Below, in pieces: positions 61,609 to 64,000 of a stretch of 64,000 bases of DNA. The position numbers and the translations under genes are program-made. Origin of the DNA: Autumnicola lenta (lineage in GTDB: Bacteria; Bacteroidota; Bacteroidia; Flavobacteriales; Flavobacteriaceae); assembly GCF_031846515.1 (NCBI RefSeq), contig NZ_JAVRHO010000004.1, positions 1 to 64,000 of the forward strand. The letters run 5' to 3'. How positions within the stretch are numbered: the stretch's first letter is position 1; each line of letters begins with the position of its first letter. The notes beneath the pieces were generated by a model. That model had not been told where the DNA came from. It was given only the letters and a program-made list of their open reading frames with translations, and did not search any database.

Positions 61609-62522
61609 AAAAATTCCACAGTAACGGTAAATTACTCATCACGGGCGAATATGCAGTTTTAAACGGAGCGAAAGCATTGACTGTCCCAACGAAATTTTCT
61701 CAGGATCTTATAATTCACGAAAGTGAAGTGTCTATCCTAAACTGGAAGAGCTTTGACCAGGATGATAAAGTATGGTTTGAGGGAGAATTTAAGATTGAAA
61801 ACGGAGAAGTAAAGTGCATCTCAGAAAATGCTTCTTCTGAAGTTGCTAAACGCTTAATTCAGATTTTACAGGCTGCGTATCATTCAAATCCTGAAGTATT
61901 TGCTGAAAACAGGGGATATAACGTAGATACGAAATTGAATTTTGACCAAAATTGGGGTTTGGGAACCTCCTCTACTCTCATAAATAATATTGCACAATGG
62001 TTCGACATTGATGCATACCAACTTTTAGCAAAAACTTTTGGTGGCAGCGGATTCGACATTGCTGCTGCGCAAAATAATAATCCTGTGACTTATCAATTAA
62101 CAGGAACCGGAAGAACGGTCTTAAATGCCGATTTTCATCCTGCTTTTAAAGATGGCCTGTTTTTTGTTTATCTGAACAACAAACAGAACAGCAGGCAGGC
62201 CATTGCTCACTATAAAAATCAGCCACAGGAGAACCTGAATGTTCTAATTGAGAAAATTTCTAATATTACCCTTCAATTTATTGAATGCACAAGTCTAGCA
62301 GAGTTTGAAATGCTTATTGAAATTCATGAGACGCTCATTTCTCAGGCAATAAACCTTCCGAAGGTGAAAACGGAGCTGTTTAATGACTATCCGCGTAAAA
62401 TAAAAAGCCTTGGCGGCTGGGGCGGTGATTTTGTAATGGCCACCGGAGGAGAAAACGAAAAAGAGTATTTCCGAAGTAAGGGTTACAACACCATCTTTTC
62501 TTATGAAGATATTATATTGTAG
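61605..62522 (+). CDS. GHMP kinase of the mevalonate pathway
   Basis: A 305-residue GHMP-fold kinase. NGKLLITGEYAVLNGAKALTVPT is the N-terminal block; the ATP loop is NWGLGTSSTLINNIAQWF (about 125-142), shorter than the classical PxGxGLGSS. GGSGFDIAAAQ (about 146-156) holds the base-like Asp, and GGWGGDFVMATGG (about 266-278) the third motif. Coupled to HMG-CoA reductase, it most likely phosphorylates mevalonate or phosphomevalonate; the exact substrate cannot be told by eye. Confidence 0.9.
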   Translation: MKKFHSNGKLLITGEYAVLNGAKALTVPTKFSQDLIIHESEVSILNWKSFDQDDKVWFEGEFKIENGEVKCISENASSEVAKRLIQILQAAYHSNPEVFAENRGYNVDTKLNFDQNWGLGTSSTLINNIAQWFDIDAYQLLAKTFGGSGFDIAAAQNNNPVTYQLTGTGRTVLNADFHPAFKDGLFFVYLNNKQNSRQAIAHYKNQPQENLNVLIEKISNITLQFIECTSLAEFEMLIEIHETLISQAINLPKVKTELFNDYPRKIKSLGGWGGDFVMATGGENEKEYFRSKGYNTIFSYEDIIL

Positions 62523-62687
62523 ATATTTTTCAAGTAAAGAACCCTGCGCTACAGGAAATGCCTGAAAAATTGCTTTTAAATGATAAAATGTTGGTCCTTG
62601 GTCTAATCTCTGGATCAGGCAGCAATATACTCACTCTTATACGTTAATAATTGCCATTTTTGAGGCTTCATCTTAGAATAACTACAA

Positions 62688-62718
62688 GACCAGTCAGGTT
62701 TTAAAAACCTGGCTGGTC
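62688..62718. repeat. Palindrome GACCAGTCAGGTTT / AAACCTGGCTGGTC
   Basis: A 31-base inverted repeat with 14-bp arms (one mismatch) around TTA. Its core resembles the CAAGGTT-TTTAG-AACCTTG hairpin at the left end of the window and a dispersed repeat known between genes of many Bacteroidota. Confidence 0.75.
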
Positions 62719-62880
62719 TGAGCTTTACCAAGAAGTATAGCACTGAACAGCTTGAGGTAACCATATTTGCCATTTTCGAGGCATCGCCTAAGATGCCCTG
62801 CCTTAGCGCACACGCCCAGGAAATTTCATTTAAAAATTCATACGATTTAGAAGTGAAATTGGATTTCACAGCATGTTATT

Positions 62881-62940
62881 ACCCTTCCGTCTTTATCAGC
62901 GAAGCTGATAAAGCCACCTTCCCTTGAAAAAAGGGAAGGA
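62881..62940. repeat. Two-hairpin palindromic element, copy 4
   Basis: ACCCTTCCGT, then CTTTATCAGC-gaa-GCTGATAAAG (62891-62913, perfect here), then CCTTCCCTT-gaaaa-AAGGGAAGG (62917-62939). This is the most regular copy and matches the three at the left end of the window, more than 60 kb away. Confidence 0.85.
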
Positions 62941-63140
62941 GCCTTTAACTTGATCTTACTGGCCTTTCAGCATGCACCTGCAAAATCGGCAATTATCGGC
63001 ATACAGCTGATTGCGGTTCTATTAATCTTAGTTATAATTATTCGTGCATTGGTGGTTACAAATCTTAATACCAAAATATTTAGCCAAAAATTCACCCGAA
63101 AAAGTAAATACTTCAAAATGGCAATTATCGTACATTAAAC

Positions 63141-63170
63141 AAAAAAGTCTCCGTAGTGGAGACTTTTTTA
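63141..63170 (-). terminator. Terminator of the foldase gene
   Basis: AAAAAAGTCTCC-gtagt-GGAGACTTTTTT, 26 bases after the stop at 63197 on the minus strand; symmetrical, so it could act in both directions. Confidence 0.88.
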
Positions 63171-63196
63171 TATCATATGTTATTTAACTGAAACTT

Positions 63197-64000
63197 CTAG
63201 TAGAAGTTAGACCTGTTATCTTCAATCTCAGCATTTTTCTTTAGAGCTTCAAAAACTCTTGTACTGGCTTCCTGACGGCGACGCATTGTTTCCTGTTGTG
63301 CTACAGCATTGTAAGAGTTTAAGGCCGGAGCTTCATTTTTAGCTGTTACTTCAACCACATAAACTCCTTTATCTCCCGCGATAGGTGCGCTAAGGTTTCC
63401 GGTTTCCAACCCAAATGCAGTACCAACCACTTCTGGTTCGCTACCGGCACCAGGCAATGTAGGATTGTTAAGATTAACCGCGTTGGCTGTCTGAACTATT
63501 ACATTTTGGTTTTCAGCTATAGCCTCTAACGTATTACCACTAATTTCCTCTTTAATAATCTCAGCTTTTTTACGCTTTGTTAGTATCGGAATAACAGTAG
63601 AAGAAGCTTCTTCGGCACTCATTAATCCAGCACCTTTTTTTGAAGTTAATTGTGCAACAACATAACCATTAGGCGTATCAAAACGTTTAACCTCTCCCAC
63701 TTCCACATCTTCTTCAAATGCCCATTGTATTACACCTCTTTGAGGACCAACACCGGGAAGATTTTCGTCAAGTGCTTTTACTTGTTGAACTGTCCTTACA
63801 TTATAGTTTTCACTTTTTGCCTGTTCAGTAAAATCGCCGTCAGCTGCAGCAATCTGGAATTTTGTCACCTCGTTAAAAAGGTCACTTCTGGAGCTTTCTG
63901 ATGGAACGACTTCTTTTGTCACAGTAGCAATTTTAACTGCTTTCTCTTCTTCCGTCTGCTCATCTATGGAAATAACGTGATAACCCAATTCTGTTTCCAC
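63197..64000 (-). CDS. PpiD/SurA-like peptidylprolyl isomerase (partial, 5' end missing)
   Basis: The last 267 residues of a periplasmic foldase; the gene continues beyond the window edge. ETELGYHVISIDE at the start of the visible part is the end of a parvulin-type rotamase domain. IQWAFEEDVEVGEVKRFDTPNGYVVAQLTSKKGAGLM (about 93-130) looks like a second, degenerate parvulin-like domain. The rest resembles the SurA/PpiD C-terminal helices (APIAGDKGVYVVEVTAKNEAPALNSYNAVAQQETMRRR). It helps outer-membrane and exported proteins to fold. Good match to the Bacteroidota PpiD type, though the N-terminal membrane anchor is not in view. Confidence 0.85.
   Translation of the reverse strand: METELGYHVISIDEQTEEEKAVKIATVTKEVVPSESSRSDLFNEVTKFQIAAADGDFTEQAKSENYNVRTVQQVKALDENLPGVGPQRGVIQWAFEEDVEVGEVKRFDTPNGYVVAQLTSKKGAGLMSAEEASSTVIPILTKRKKAEIIKEEISGNTLEAIAENQNVIVQTANAVNLNNPTLPGAGSEPEVVGTAFGLETGNLSAPIAGDKGVYVVEVTAKNEAPALNSYNAVAQQETMRRRQEASTRVFEALKKNAEIEDNRSNFY

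Larger units (their letters stand above)
62523..63140. other. Gene-free repeat-rich stretch
   Basis: No believable gene. It holds two ATTTTTGAGGC-type copies of the common word (62642-62665 and 62763-62782), a palindrome at 62688-62718, the two-hairpin element at 62881-62940 and two forward copies of CGGCAATTATCG / TGGCAATTATCG (62981-63000 and 63115-63130). Small open frames here cross repeats and are not taken as genes. Confidence 0.75.

Noticed and set aside
62615..63138. Two small open frames (84 and 62 codons)
   Set aside because: They run through dispersed repeats and palindromes; the second contains the common word twice.

Overview
The window is chromosomal DNA of a member of the Bacteroidota, most likely a marine-type Flavobacteriaceae (the Gramella / Salegentibacter / Zunongwangia neighbourhood). 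Supporting signs are a SusC/SusD pair, an XrtF exosortase with its flavobacterial partner protein, a mevalonate-pathway gene pair, promoters of the Bacteroidota form TTG-N19-TAnnTTTG, many surface lipoproteins with acidic residues after the lipobox Cys, near absence of Shine-Dalgarno sites, and several dispersed palindromic repeats. No phage, plasmid, CRISPR, rRNA or tRNA genes were found.

Layout. 1-1.2 kb: gene-free, filled with hairpin repeats, then a structured RNA resembling Flavo-1. 1.2-9 kb (minus strand): putative porin, surface lipoprotein with acidic tail, SusD and SusC. 9.2-20.9 kb: rnhB plus a lipoprotein, an outer-membrane barrel protein, lipB with a small YqaE/Pmp3 protein, lysS, a large zinc metalloprotease and an EF-hand lipoprotein. 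21.0-36.4 kb (all minus strand): a 15-kb copper/silver island with a five-HMA copper ATPase, an APC permease, a Csp-like Cys-rich copper store, a J-domain-like protein, an HMA-AraC regulator, a DUF3347 lipoprotein, and CusB-, CusC- and CusA-type efflux subunits with a HYC_CC_PP protein. 36.5-38.1 kb: exosortase F pair and a divergent GAF/fRMsr-like gene. 38.1-38.8 kb: a 7-bp tandem repeat and dispersed repeats. 38.8-50.5 kb: ABC permease, purH, the rod-shape operon mreBCD-mrdA-rodA, a GIY-YIG/DUF4357 protein and the processing protease Ctp. 50.6-55.5 kb: surE, a small membrane protein, lpxB, an NlpC/P60 lipoprotein and comEC. 55.7-60.1 kb: thioredoxin-like protein, then a dipeptidyl peptidase with a POT di/tripeptide importer. 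60.3-62.5 kb: HMG-CoA reductase and a GHMP kinase. 62.5-63.2 kb: another repeat zone. The window ends inside a PpiD/SurA-like foldase gene.

How the genes work together. The metal island combines cytosolic copper export (P1B ATPase), trans-envelope efflux (RND-adaptor-TolC), copper buffering (Csp) and a regulator whose own N-terminus looks like a metal-binding HMA domain. Three of its genes carry in-frame insertions of a C/G-rich palindromic repeat, one of them in a signal peptide, and a truncated AraC remnant lies between csp and the J-domain gene. The DPP/POT pair releases and imports small peptides. The mre operon gives rod shape.

Most noteworthy: the recurrent word AAAATGGCAATTATCG, found in all three repeat zones and in some genes; the protein-coding palindromic repeats; the near-identical HMA amplification; the AraC remnant; and the palindrome over the -7 element of the barrel-protein gene.
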